A stretch of DNA of 64,000 bases, from the NCBI GenBank assembly GCA_963665165.1, contig OY761989.1, positions 1,240,001 to 1,304,000 on the forward strand, given 5' to 3'. A program made the translations under genes and the position numbers. How positions within the stretch are numbered: position 1 is the first letter of the stretch; each line of letters begins with the position of its first letter. The notes beneath the pieces are model-generated. The model did no database searches. It worked only from the letters and a program-made list of their open reading frames with translations, and had not been told where the DNA came from. Shown one piece after another: positions 16,421-25,147 of this stretch. Source of the stretch: G963663315 sp963665165 (GTDB lineage: Bacteria > Pseudomonadota > Gammaproteobacteria > Arenicellales > Poriferihabitantaceae).

Positions 16421-17143
16421 TCAGACCGGTTTTTCCATGCGAGCGATGTAGTTGACTTCCAGCCCCCTGCCCAAACGGAAGGTTTGCAGAACCGGATGGT
16501 AATGCAATCCGATCAGGTCACGGGTCTCGAGACCACAGTTGCCGCCCCATTGGTCGAGCTCACTCGGACGGATGAATTTCTCGTACTGGTGGGTGCCCGC
16601 AGGCAGCAGATTGAGCACATATTCCGCGCCCAATACGGCAAACACAAATGCTTTCGGGTGGCGGTTGATGGTGGAAAAATAGACGGTTCCGCCCGGTTTG
16701 ACCAGTCTGCCGCAGGCTTGCACGATGCTGGCGGGATCCGGCACATGTTCCAGCAGTTCCATACAGGTGACGATATCCCAGTGGCCGGGTTTTTCTTCCG
16801 CCAGTCGTTCGACGGTAGTCCTCAGGTACTGGATGTTTTTGACCTGGTTTTCCAGCGCGTGCAGCCGGGCGACTTCAATTTGCGCTTCACCCGCATCAAT
16901 GCCGGTCACATCCGCGCCTTTTACCGCCATCGCCTCACTCAGGATACCGCCGCCGCATCCTGTGTCAAGAACCCGGCGCCCGGCAAGCCGGGAATGCCGG
17001 TCAATATATTCCAGGCGCAGCGGGTTGATTTGATGAAGGGACTTGAATTCGCCTTCGACATCCCACCAGCGCGCGGCTGAGCGGCTGAATTTTTCGACTT
17101 CCGCCGCATCCACGTTGAACTGGTTCTGCTCGTTTCCGGTCAT
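16421..17143 (-). CDS. ubiG: Ubiquinone biosynthesis O-methyltransferase UbiG
   Basis: SAM-dependent methyltransferase for both O-methylation steps of ubiquinone synthesis. The 240-residue form starts at the ATG at 17143, 11 bp after the mtaD stop, and begins MTGNEQNQFNVDAAEVEKFS, matching the family; a longer frame to 17191 overlaps mtaD. Motifs are VLDTGCGGGILSE (SAM binding), VTCMELLEHVPDP and YFSTINR. ARWWDVEGEFKSLHQINPLR is characteristic of UbiG. Confidence 0.96.
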   Translation of the reverse strand: MTGNEQNQFNVDAAEVEKFSRSAARWWDVEGEFKSLHQINPLRLEYIDRHSRLAGRRVLDTGCGGGILSEAMAVKGADVTGIDAGEAQIEVARLHALENQVKNIQYLRTTVERLAEEKPGHWDIVTCMELLEHVPDPASIVQACGRLVKPGGTVYFSTINRHPKAFVFAVLGAEYVLNLLPAGTHQYEKFIRPSELDQWGGNCGLETRDLIGLHYHPVLQTFRLGRGLEVNYIARMEKPV

Positions 17144-17153
17144 CCCGAATGCT

Positions 17154-18467
17154 TCACGAAGCCATTTTGTCCCGCCATTGACAAGCGTCATGGCAGACCC
17201 GGTCTTTATCTATTGTGGTCAGTTCACGGTCAGCCAGTACCCGCACTCCATTTATCCAGACGTTGGAAACCTGGTTTCGGGCGGCGCTGTAGACAATCTG
17301 GCTGACCGGGTTGGAAATCGGCTGGGTACTGCAGTCGGACAAATCCAGGGTAATCAAATCAGCTTGTTTGCCGACCTCGATGGAGCCGACAAGGTGGTCG
17401 ATGTCGAGCGCCTTTGCGCCATTCAGGGTGGCAGACTTCAGGGTGGACCAGGCATTCAGCGCGGTCGGATCCTCGCTGACTCCCTTGGCCAGCAAGGAGG
17501 CCGTGCGCATTTCGGCCAGCATGTCGAGATCGTTGTTGCTGGATGAACCATCGGTTCCGATAGCCAGATTGACACCTGCGTCAACGATGGCCTCGACCGG
17601 ACAGAACCCGCTTGCCAGTTTCAGATTGGATTCCGGGCAGTGGACGATGTGAACCCCCTGTTCGGCCAGGGTATTGATCTCGCCATCGAGAAGCTGGGTC
17701 ATGTGCACCGCCATCAGGCGGGGCCCGATCAATCCGAGCTGGCCCAGCCTTTCCAGGGGCCGGACACCATATCTGGCCATGGATTCTTCGACTTCCCGGC
17801 CGGTTTCATGGATGTGCATGTGTATCTGGCAGTCGAGCTCTTCCGACAGGGCCGCAATCCGGCGCAGCGGTTCGTCTGAAACGGTGTAGGGGGCGTGAGG
17901 GGCAAAAGCGGCCGTGACCAGATTCGAATGGCGAATGTCATCTTTCACCGCCAGTCCCTTGTTCAGGTACTCATCGATATCCCTGGCCCAGATAGTCGGA
18001 AAATCAATCACAATCATCCCGACACAGGCTCTCATTTTTGCCTGTTGCGCCTGTCGCGCCACGACATCCGGGAAGAAATACATGTCGTTGAAACAGGTTG
18101 TGCCTCCCTGGATCATTTCCGCACAGGCCAAGTCGGTCCCGGTTTGCACGAAAGACTGGTTTACCCACTTCCCTTCCGCCGGCCAGATCCAGTCTTGCAA
18201 CCATTCCAGCAACGGCAAATCATCCGCATAACCCCTGAACAGTGTCATGGCCGCGTGAGTGTGAGTATTGACCAGTCCGGGCATCAGGACAGTCTGGTCA
18301 AGTACAAGATGGGTTTCCGCCTTATACCGGGTTGCAATCGGTCCGGACTCGTCCAGATCAAGAATCAGGCCTTGGTCAACCGCGAGAGTATATCCCTCGA
18401 GGACCCGCTCATCCGGAGCGATGGGGATCATCCATTTCGGTGTGATCAACAGGTCAATTTCCTGCAT
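17154..18467 (-). CDS. mtaD: 5-methylthioadenosine / S-adenosylhomocysteine deaminase
   Basis: Amidohydrolase of 437 residues that deaminates methylthioadenosine or related purine thioethers. Metal-binding NTHTHAAM (H69, H71), HMHIHETG, and TDGSSSNNDLDM are all present. It is followed by ubiG and the HAD phosphatase, an order also found in Pseudomonas. Substrate preference within the MtaD group cannot be read from sequence alone. Confidence 0.92.
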   Translation of the reverse strand: MQEIDLLITPKWMIPIAPDERVLEGYTLAVDQGLILDLDESGPIATRYKAETHLVLDQTVLMPGLVNTHTHAAMTLFRGYADDLPLLEWLQDWIWPAEGKWVNQSFVQTGTDLACAEMIQGGTTCFNDMYFFPDVVARQAQQAKMRACVGMIVIDFPTIWARDIDEYLNKGLAVKDDIRHSNLVTAAFAPHAPYTVSDEPLRRIAALSEELDCQIHMHIHETGREVEESMARYGVRPLERLGQLGLIGPRLMAVHMTQLLDGEINTLAEQGVHIVHCPESNLKLASGFCPVEAIVDAGVNLAIGTDGSSSNNDLDMLAEMRTASLLAKGVSEDPTALNAWSTLKSATLNGAKALDIDHLVGSIEVGKQADLITLDLSDCSTQPISNPVSQIVYSAARNQVSNVWINGVRVLADRELTTIDKDRVCHDACQWRDKMAS

Positions 18468-18540
18468 TGTAGGATTCCGGGTGGTTTCCAGTGGATGCTG
18501 ATGACCGGATTATAGATCAAACCGGGCGCGGGACTCCACT

Positions 18541-19347
18541 TCAGGTGGCGTGATTGCCGATGAACCGGGTCAGCGCGTCCAGAACGCCGTCCGGAGATTC
18601 CGACATGATGTTGTGGCCGCAATCCGGAATCAGGGTGATTTCAGCCAGTTCGTTCCGTTCGGCCTCTGTTTTCGCCAGTCTGGCCGGCGCCATCCTGTCC
18701 AGTTTCCCGCTGATAAACAGGATCGGGCAAGTCACTTTTTCAAATGCGGCTTCTCCGCCCTTGTAGTGATCGCAGGCTTGCAGATTGCAGTGGATTGATC
18801 CTTCCGGGCTGTTTTTCATCATGCTCATCTGCATTCCGGCAGACCAGAATCCGGGAACCGGTTCGCCTCCGATCCGGGAGGCATGACTCCATTGAGTCAT
18901 CATCGAATAAGCCTGGTCAGGGTTGTTTCGGGAGGCATCCATCAATTGCGGCGTGACCGACATCGGGTAACTGAAACCAACCAGAGAGAGGCTCTTCAGC
19001 TTTTGTTTGGCATGGTTGAAGTCGGCGGCGGCTTGTAACACGACCAGTGAACCCATGCTGTGTCCGACCAGATGGATACCGGCAGCCGGAATCATCCCGA
19101 TGACGGCATTCAGCCACTGCGCCATGTCTTCCACCGCGGACAACAGGGCGCCTTGACTGAATTTGTGTCCCGGCAGGTCGAGCGCCGCAACGTTATATCC
19201 ATGGTAGGCGAAATATCGGCTCTGGTGCGACCAGACGGTATGATCCATCGACGCGCCATGCAGGAAAACCACGGTATCCAGGCCCTTGTCCAGCTCGTGC
19301 GTTCCGGTATAAGCGTAGTAATCGGTATTGTCGATGGTGATGTACAT
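18541..19347 (-). CDS. Alpha/beta-hydrolase
   Basis: A 268-residue alpha/beta-hydrolase-fold enzyme. The nucleophile elbow is GHSMGS (S98), the oxyanion segment is FLHGASMDHTVW, and the catalytic histidine is probably H245 in PDCGHNIM. There is no signal peptide, so it is cytoplasmic. It lies 3 bp downstream of metY and is probably co-transcribed. Substrate is unknown; esterase or homoserine-acetylation-related roles are guesses. Confidence 0.85.
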   Translation of the reverse strand: MYITIDNTDYYAYTGTHELDKGLDTVVFLHGASMDHTVWSHQSRYFAYHGYNVAALDLPGHKFSQGALLSAVEDMAQWLNAVIGMIPAAGIHLVGHSMGSLVVLQAAADFNHAKQKLKSLSLVGFSYPMSVTPQLMDASRNNPDQAYSMMTQWSHASRIGGEPVPGFWSAGMQMSMMKNSPEGSIHCNLQACDHYKGGEAAFEKVTCPILFISGKLDRMAPARLAKTEAERNELAEITLIPDCGHNIMSESPDGVLDALTRFIGNHAT

Positions 19348-19350
19348 GGT

Positions 19351-20655
19351 TCAATTACGGGTTGCTTTTTTCGCCAGATGAATACCCCTGGAAAGATCTT
19401 CCAGCAGATCGTCAATATCTTCCAGACCTACCGACACGCGAATCGTGCCTTCACCGATTCCCGCTTTCCGGAGGTCTTCGTCGCTCATGCGGTAGTGGGT
19501 CGTGCTGGCCGGATGAATGACCAGGGATTTTGCATCGCCAACATTGGCCAGATGTGAAAAAATCTCCAGGCCTTCGGTAAATGCGCGGCCTGCTTCGCGC
19601 CCGCCTTTCAGGTTGAAACTGAATACCGCTCCCGCTCCCCTGGGCAGCAATTGCCGGGCAAGCCGGTAGTCGGGATGTTCAGGCAGTTCCGGATAACTGA
19701 TCCCTTCAACCCGGTCCGAGGCTTGCAGGAACTCGATAATCCTGCGGGTATTGGCGACATGGCGCTCCATTCTGATGGACAGGGTCTCCATGCCCTGGAG
19801 TATGTAAAAGGCCACAGTGGGCGACATGCATGCGCCGAAATCCCGCATTCCTTCACGCCGGGCACGCAGCAAAAATGCTCCCTGGCTCGATTCTTCGTCG
19901 AATGACATATCATGAAAGCCTTTGTAGGGTTCGGAAAGCGTCCCGAATTTTCCGCTTTTTTCCCAGTCGAACCGGCCCTGGTCAACCAGCAGGCCACCGA
20001 TCACCGTGCCATGGCCGCACAGGAATTTGGTGGCGGAGTGCATGACCAGATGAGCGCCGTGTTCAAACGGTTTCATCAGCCAGGGTGTAGTGAAGGTGGA
20101 ATCGATCAACAATGGAATCCCGTGCTGCTCCGCAATCTCGGCCACCACCGGCAGGTTCAGGATGTCGTTGCCCGGATTGCCGATCACCTCGCCGAAGATA
20201 AGGCGGGTTTCAGGGCGGATGGCTTTGCGGATACCGTCCATATCGCGGGGTGAAACGAAAGTCGTTTCAATACCGAACCGGGGAAGGGTATATTGCAGCA
20301 GATTATGCGATCCGCCATAAATCGCGCTTGAGGAAACCACATGGGCCCCGGCATCCATAATGGTCGCAATCGCCAGATGCAGCGCCGCCTGTCCACTGGC
20401 GGTCGCCAGGCCGCCGACGCCGTCCTCGAGCGCCGCGATGCGCTCTTCCAGTACGGCCGTGGTGGGGTTGGATAATCTGGAATAGGCGTGGCCGGGGCGT
20501 TCCATGTTGAACAGCGAGGCGGCCTGTACGCTATCCTTGAAAACATAGCTGGCGGTCTGGTAGATCGGGACGGCCCGGGCGCCGTGAACCGGGTCCGGCC
20601 GTTGTCCGGCATGCAGCGCCAGGGTGTCAAAACGGGTATTAATGGGTCGTGGCAT
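19351..20655 (-). CDS. metY: O-acetylhomoserine aminocarboxypropyltransferase (sulfhydrylase)
   Basis: PLP enzyme of the Cys/Met metabolism family, 434 residues, that makes homocysteine from O-acetylhomoserine and sulfide. PLP-binding lysine K210 lies in MHSATKFLCGHG. TLALHAGQRPDP and AVPIYQTASYVF are characteristic of MetY rather than MetB. It is divergent from the M24-fold gene with about 70 bp between start codons. Confidence 0.94.
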   Translation of the reverse strand: MPRPINTRFDTLALHAGQRPDPVHGARAVPIYQTASYVFKDSVQAASLFNMERPGHAYSRLSNPTTAVLEERIAALEDGVGGLATASGQAALHLAIATIMDAGAHVVSSSAIYGGSHNLLQYTLPRFGIETTFVSPRDMDGIRKAIRPETRLIFGEVIGNPGNDILNLPVVAEIAEQHGIPLLIDSTFTTPWLMKPFEHGAHLVMHSATKFLCGHGTVIGGLLVDQGRFDWEKSGKFGTLSEPYKGFHDMSFDEESSQGAFLLRARREGMRDFGACMSPTVAFYILQGMETLSIRMERHVANTRRIIEFLQASDRVEGISYPELPEHPDYRLARQLLPRGAGAVFSFNLKGGREAGRAFTEGLEIFSHLANVGDAKSLVIHPASTTHYRMSDEDLRKAGIGEGTIRVSVGLEDIDDLLEDLSRGIHLAKKATRN

Positions 20656-20726
20656 CCGCTTGTTCCTGTTTCATGTCATAATCGACTTTAATCCTATCTT
20701 ACCATCCATCCTTGCAGGAATCCGCC

Positions 20727-21878
20727 ATGCCTCTGCATTTCGGGAAATCAGAATTTGCCGCTCGCCGCGCCGCCGTGATCCGTCTGCTTGAATCCAGGAA
20801 TCTGGACGGAATTTTGATGTTCAAGCAGGAAAGCATGTATTACCTGACCGGTTATGATACTTTCGGTTACTGCTTTTTCCAGTGTCTGTACCTGGGTGTG
20901 GATGGACGCTATTTCCTGGTGACCCGGGCGCCGGACCTGAGACAGGCGCGGCATACTTCAGACATCGAGGATATCCGGGTATGGGTGGACGGCGAAGGGG
21001 TTGATCCATCTCATGACCTGAAGCGGGCATTGCGGGATTACGATGTCGCGGGAAACCGGCTGGGCTGTGAATACAACGCTTATGGCCTGTCCGCGGCCTA
21101 CGGCAAAATGCTGGAAGCCGGGCTGGACGGGTTTTGTGCGCTCCAGGATGCTTCGACCCTGGTCAGTGGGCTTCGGGCAGTGAAAAGCGATGCCGAAATC
21201 GAATATGTCCGCAAGGCCGCAAGTCTGGCCGATGACGCGATGGACGCGGCGATATCGACCGCGGGACCGGGGGTTTTTGAAGGAGATATCCTGGCGGCGA
21301 TGCAGGGCGCCGTATTCAGAGGGGGAGGGGACTATCCGGGCAATGAATTCGTGATCGGTTCAGGCGCCGGCGCTCTGTTGTGCCGTTATTTTTCCGGCCG
21401 GGGAACGGTTGGCGAGCAGGATCAGCTCACGCTCGAGTATGCGGGCGTCTGGCGACGGTATCACGCCTGCCTGATGCAGACCTTCCTGACTGGCTCCCCG
21501 GTTGCCGGGCACATCGATATGCACCGGGCCTGTGTGGATGCGCTGGAAGCCTGCCTGCAGGCGATCAAACCCGGAGAGACCATGGGGACCGTGTTTTCGG
21601 AGCATGCAAGGGCGCTGGATGAGGCCGGGTATCGGGAACATCGCATGAATGCCTGCGGCTACAGCCTTGGCGCGATGTACACGCCGATGTGGATGGATTT
21701 CCCGATGTTTTATGCGAACAATTCGTATGAAATGCAGGTCAACAATGTTTTCTTTGTCCACATTATCCTGATGAACAGCGATACCGGGAACTCAATGACG
21801 CTGGGGCAAACCATACGAGTCACTGAAACCGGAGTCGAACGACTCAGCCGACAGCCAACCGACCTGGTTATTGTTTGA
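20727..21878 (+). CDS. M24 (creatinase/Xaa-Pro peptidase) fold protein lacking metal ligands
   Basis: A 383-residue protein with an N-terminal creatinase-like domain (about 10-140) and a pita-bread catalytic domain. In the regions where metal-dependent members carry D, D, H, E, E, this one has LEYAGVWRRYHACLMQTF, ACGYSLGAMY, NNVFFVHI and GQTIRVTETG. The ligands are therefore replaced, as in creatinase or the ectoine hydrolase DoeA group. The GYSLG motif also points there. I chose the ATG at 20727, preceded by AGGA, over a TTG at 20712. Likely a C-N hydrolase of unknown substrate. Confidence 0.85.
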   Translation: MPLHFGKSEFAARRAAVIRLLESRNLDGILMFKQESMYYLTGYDTFGYCFFQCLYLGVDGRYFLVTRAPDLRQARHTSDIEDIRVWVDGEGVDPSHDLKRALRDYDVAGNRLGCEYNAYGLSAAYGKMLEAGLDGFCALQDASTLVSGLRAVKSDAEIEYVRKAASLADDAMDAAISTAGPGVFEGDILAAMQGAVFRGGGDYPGNEFVIGSGAGALLCRYFSGRGTVGEQDQLTLEYAGVWRRYHACLMQTFLTGSPVAGHIDMHRACVDALEACLQAIKPGETMGTVFSEHARALDEAGYREHRMNACGYSLGAMYTPMWMDFPMFYANNSYEMQVNNVFFVHIILMNSDTGNSMTLGQTIRVTETGVERLSRQPTDLVIV

Positions 21879-23520
21879 TTTTCCGGATCGAATCGCTGAC
21901 CACTTCGGCGTCGAAAACCTCGATCATTTTCTGTACGTTGCGGTCGTTGATGAATGCCTGGCGCGCGGCTTCCTGTTCCTGCAGCTTCTGTTGTTCGATT
22001 TTCTGTGCCGGGGTGTTGTTTTCGAGGGTGGCCTGACTCAGGTCTTCCAGTTTGACCTTGAGACGCATGTCCAGGGAGAACCGTTCCCTGAAATGTTGTT
22101 CGATCTGGCGCTTCCTGTCTTCAGTGAACAGGGCGCGGCGGGAGGATTCCAGCGCTACGGTGACCACGTGGCCGTCAACGGAGACGGGTGACATGTTCAT
22201 CAGCAGCGTCCGTTTGATACCGTTCAGCCCGGACTGGTCAATGAGGTTCTGCCATCCTTGAGATGTTCCGATATTCTGAAGATCGGGTTTCCCGGTTCCG
22301 GAGACCCTGGGCGTTGCGGACGCCCCGGACATTCCGGATACCCCGGCCACCGGAGGCGCCGCAGATGAATCCCCCACGCCGGAGTCCGCTCCGGGGGGTT
22401 GCGGTTGCCGGCCCGAAGGGCGGTCGCCGGCGTGCTTCCGGGGCTGGAATGCCAGCATCCGCATGACCGTCATTTCAAATCCTGACGCGGGATCCGGCGC
22501 GTAAGGGAAATCCCGCTTTCCGACCAGTGCGATCTGATACAGTAATTGTAATTCTTCGGCATCGATCCGGGCGGAAAACCGGCTGATTTCCCCGCTGTCG
22601 ATGCCTTTGTATTGCAGGGACCCAGGGCTGAGTTGAAAAAGCGAAACATTATGGACCAGGGATATCAATTCATCCAGGGCAGTCGCGTAATCGGCGGATT
22701 TCTCTGACATCCGGTCAATGGCGGCGAACACGCCGTCCGCGTCTCCGCTGATGATTCGATCGAACAGTTGATTGATCAACGGGTCATCGATCATGCCAAG
22801 CATGGCCCGGGTTTGTGTGGAAGTAATGTCGCCGTTGCAATATGCGATCGCCTGGTCAAGCAGGCTGAGAGAGTCCCGGACACTGCCATTGGCGGACTTT
22901 GCCAGAATCAGTAATGCCTGGGGTTCGAATTTGATCTTTTCCGCCTTGAGTATTTTTTCCAGGTGGGTGCCCAAGCGCGTAATATCAACGGATTTCAGGT
23001 TGAACTGGATGCAACGGGAAAGGATGGTGGCCGGCAGTTTCCGGGGGTTGGTAGTGGCCAGCAGGAACTTGACATGTTCGGGCGGCTCCTCGAGGGTCTT
23101 CAACAGTGCGTTGAAACTGTGCATCGACAACATGTGCACCTCGTCGATCAGATAGATCTTGAACCGGCTGACGGTCGGGGTGTATTGAACATTATCCAGT
23201 AGTTCCCGGGTATCCTCGACTTTGGTGCGGGAAGCGGCATCCACCTCGATCAGATCAATCAGATTACCCTGATCGACGCCTTGACAGGCGCTGCATTGAC
23301 CGCATGGTTCGGCGCTGATCCCGGATTCGCAAGTCACCGCCTTGGCGAAAATTCTCGCCAGTGTGGTCTTGCCCACCCCCCGGGTTCCGGAAAACAGGAA
23401 AGCGTGATGGATACGTTGATTGGTCAGCGCATTGGTCAACGCGGATACGACATGAGTCTGTCCGATCACCTCGGAAAAAGTCTTTGGCCGCCATTTTCGC
23501 GCCAGCGCCAGATCACTCAT
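21868..23520 (-). CDS. dnaX: DNA polymerase III subunits gamma/tau
   Basis: Clamp-loader ATPase of 550 residues. It opens with MSDLALARKWRPKTFSEVIG, has Walker A GTRGVGKTT, a four-cysteine zinc module (C in TCESG, then PCGQCSAC), Walker B YLIDEVHML and the sensor region LLATTNPRKLP. The tau-specific C-terminal part is shorter than in E. coli. I found no evident A-AAA-AAG slippery site in the region where a gamma-producing frameshift would lie. Convergent with the M24 gene, overlapping by 11 bp. Confidence 0.97.
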   Translation of the reverse strand: MSDLALARKWRPKTFSEVIGQTHVVSALTNALTNQRIHHAFLFSGTRGVGKTTLARIFAKAVTCESGISAEPCGQCSACQGVDQGNLIDLIEVDAASRTKVEDTRELLDNVQYTPTVSRFKIYLIDEVHMLSMHSFNALLKTLEEPPEHVKFLLATTNPRKLPATILSRCIQFNLKSVDITRLGTHLEKILKAEKIKFEPQALLILAKSANGSVRDSLSLLDQAIAYCNGDITSTQTRAMLGMIDDPLINQLFDRIISGDADGVFAAIDRMSEKSADYATALDELISLVHNVSLFQLSPGSLQYKGIDSGEISRFSARIDAEELQLLYQIALVGKRDFPYAPDPASGFEMTVMRMLAFQPRKHAGDRPSGRQPQPPGADSGVGDSSAAPPVAGVSGMSGASATPRVSGTGKPDLQNIGTSQGWQNLIDQSGLNGIKRTLLMNMSPVSVDGHVVTVALESSRRALFTEDRKRQIEQHFRERFSLDMRLKVKLEDLSQATLENNTPAQKIEQQKLQEQEAARQAFINDRNVQKMIEVFDAEVVSDSIRKIKQ

Positions 23521-23616
23521 TGATTCAATTTACAGGAATAAAGCGCCACCGGCGCCAAGCCAAGCGTGTGTACATTCCCTGGCGGACAGGGGGATACCTG
23601 TTTCAGCGGGTATGGT

Positions 23617-23729
23617 GGCGGATCCGGAGCACCTTGTCCTGACACCCGATATGATCGCTGCGGCTGCTTCCTTCCGGACCTGACCGGGTTCACGACCTGT
23701 CGCCATCAGGGAGATCCTCTTTCACCGCC
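23617..23729 (-). ncRNA. ffs: 4.5S signal recognition particle RNA
   Basis: RNA of about 113 nt that binds Ffh and targets membrane proteins. On the minus strand the universally conserved SRP loop GGTCAGGTCCGGAAGGAAGC is present. The 5' end (GGCGG, 23729-23725) pairs with the 3' end (CCGCC, 23621-23617), and GGATC pairs with GATCC further in. It lies upstream of dnaX, in the same direction. Ends are set by the terminal helix and may be off by a few bases. Confidence 0.93.
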
Positions 23730-23793
23730 ATAGAGATAATGGAAACCGTTGTGCAAGCGGTCAGGGGATTGTAGTGCGTATGAAGGCAGTTTG

Positions 23794-25101
23794 CTAGCAA
23801 TCCAGGGTATGGTCCCGTTCCCATTGTGACAGGGATCGGGAAAAGTCGTTCCATTCATCCATTTTCAGTTTGCAGTAGGCGTCCACCAGCGGCGCCCCAA
23901 GCTGTGCCTTGAGCGACTGGCCTTGTTGGGTCAGCCGGATCGCGTCAAGCAGGTTCAATGGCAGCTTCTTCAATCCTTCTACGGTATGGCCTTCGGTATA
24001 CATGTTGATGTCGAGACGTTTGCCGGGGTCGCGCCTGTTGTCAATGCCATCCAGTCCGGCTGCGAGAATGCCTGCCTGGAGCAGGTACGGGTTGGCGGCG
24101 CCGTCCATCAAACGAAGCTCGAAGCGTCCCGGATCCGGGATCCGGACCATGTGTGTCCGGTTGTTGCCGCCGTAACTGACCGCATTCGGAGACCAGGTGG
24201 CGCCCGACAGGGTACGCGGCGCATTGATCCGTTTGTAGCTGTTGACCGTGGGATTGAAAATGGAAGCCAGTTCTTCCACATTGTGCATGATCCCGCCAAG
24301 AAACTGCATGGCCAGTTCGGAAAGCCCCATTTCATCCCCGGTATCGAGGAACAGGTTTTTCTTGCCTGATTTATTCCAGAGCGAGACATGGGCGTGACAG
24401 CCATTGCCGGTCAGATTGCTGAAAGGTTTGGGCATGAATGTCGCGCGAAGACCGTGGTTCTCGGCAATCTGTTTGACCATGTACTTGAAAAATACATGCC
24501 GGTCCGCCGTTTTCAGACAATCGTCAAAGTCCCAGTTCATTTCAAACTGGCCGTTTGCGTCTTCATGGTCATTCTGGTATGGCCCCCAGTCCAGTTCGAT
24601 CATGCAATCGCAAATCTGTGAAATGACATCGTACCGGCGCATCAGCGCGGCCTGGTCATAGCAGGGTTTGGATTGGGTGTCCCGGCCGTCGGCAATGGCT
24701 GTGCCGTCTTCGCTGATCAGGAAATATTCACATTCAACCCCGGTTTTAAGCCGGTAACCTTTCTCAGCCGCCTTGGCGACCTGGTTTTTCAATGCCACGC
24801 GGGGAGAGGCTTCGATGGCTTTGCCGTCCATGTGCAAATCTCCGGCCAGCCAGCCGACTTCGGGCTTCCAGGGCAACTGGATCAGGCTGTCCGGGTCGGG
24901 GATGGCAAACATGTCGCCATCTGCCGGACTCATGTCGAGCCAGGCCGCAAACCCGGCAAATCCGGCGCCGTCCCTTTGCATGTCCCCGATCGCCCTGGCC
25001 GGTACCAGTTTCGATCTGAGTACGCCAAACAGGTCGACAAAACTGATCAGGAAATATTTGATGTGGTTTCGTTTTGCGATTGCCGCCAAATCTGTTGCCA
25101 T
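23794..25101 (-). CDS. gmaS: Gamma-glutamylmethylamide synthetase / type III glutamine synthetase-like
   Basis: A 435-residue enzyme of the glutamine synthetase superfamily that ligates methylamine (or ammonia) to glutamate with ATP. GlnA-type active-site segments are VECEYFLISEDG, DWGPYQNDHEDANGQFEMNW, GNGCHAHVSLW and RIPDPGRFELRLMDGAANPY. The start IKYFLISFVDLFGVLRSKLVPA resembles GMAS of methylotrophs. Adjacent mgsCBA-like genes support GMAS of the N-methylglutamate pathway over the related GlnT. Specificity for methylamine is inferred, not shown. Confidence 0.87.
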   Translation of the reverse strand: MATDLAAIAKRNHIKYFLISFVDLFGVLRSKLVPARAIGDMQRDGAGFAGFAAWLDMSPADGDMFAIPDPDSLIQLPWKPEVGWLAGDLHMDGKAIEASPRVALKNQVAKAAEKGYRLKTGVECEYFLISEDGTAIADGRDTQSKPCYDQAALMRRYDVISQICDCMIELDWGPYQNDHEDANGQFEMNWDFDDCLKTADRHVFFKYMVKQIAENHGLRATFMPKPFSNLTGNGCHAHVSLWNKSGKKNLFLDTGDEMGLSELAMQFLGGIMHNVEELASIFNPTVNSYKRINAPRTLSGATWSPNAVSYGGNNRTHMVRIPDPGRFELRLMDGAANPYLLQAGILAAGLDGIDNRRDPGKRLDINMYTEGHTVEGLKKLPLNLLDAIRLTQQGQSLKAQLGAPLVDAYCKLKMDEWNDFSRSLSQWERDHTLDC

Positions 25102-25147
25102 TGTCTGTTTACCCCTTTATCAACTCATGTGAAGAATAATAACGCAT

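Noticed and set aside
21868..23520. Programmed -1 frameshift in dnaX producing gamma
   Set aside because: The only run of six A found on the coding strand lies near codon 190, in the ATPase part, not after domain III where such sites act.
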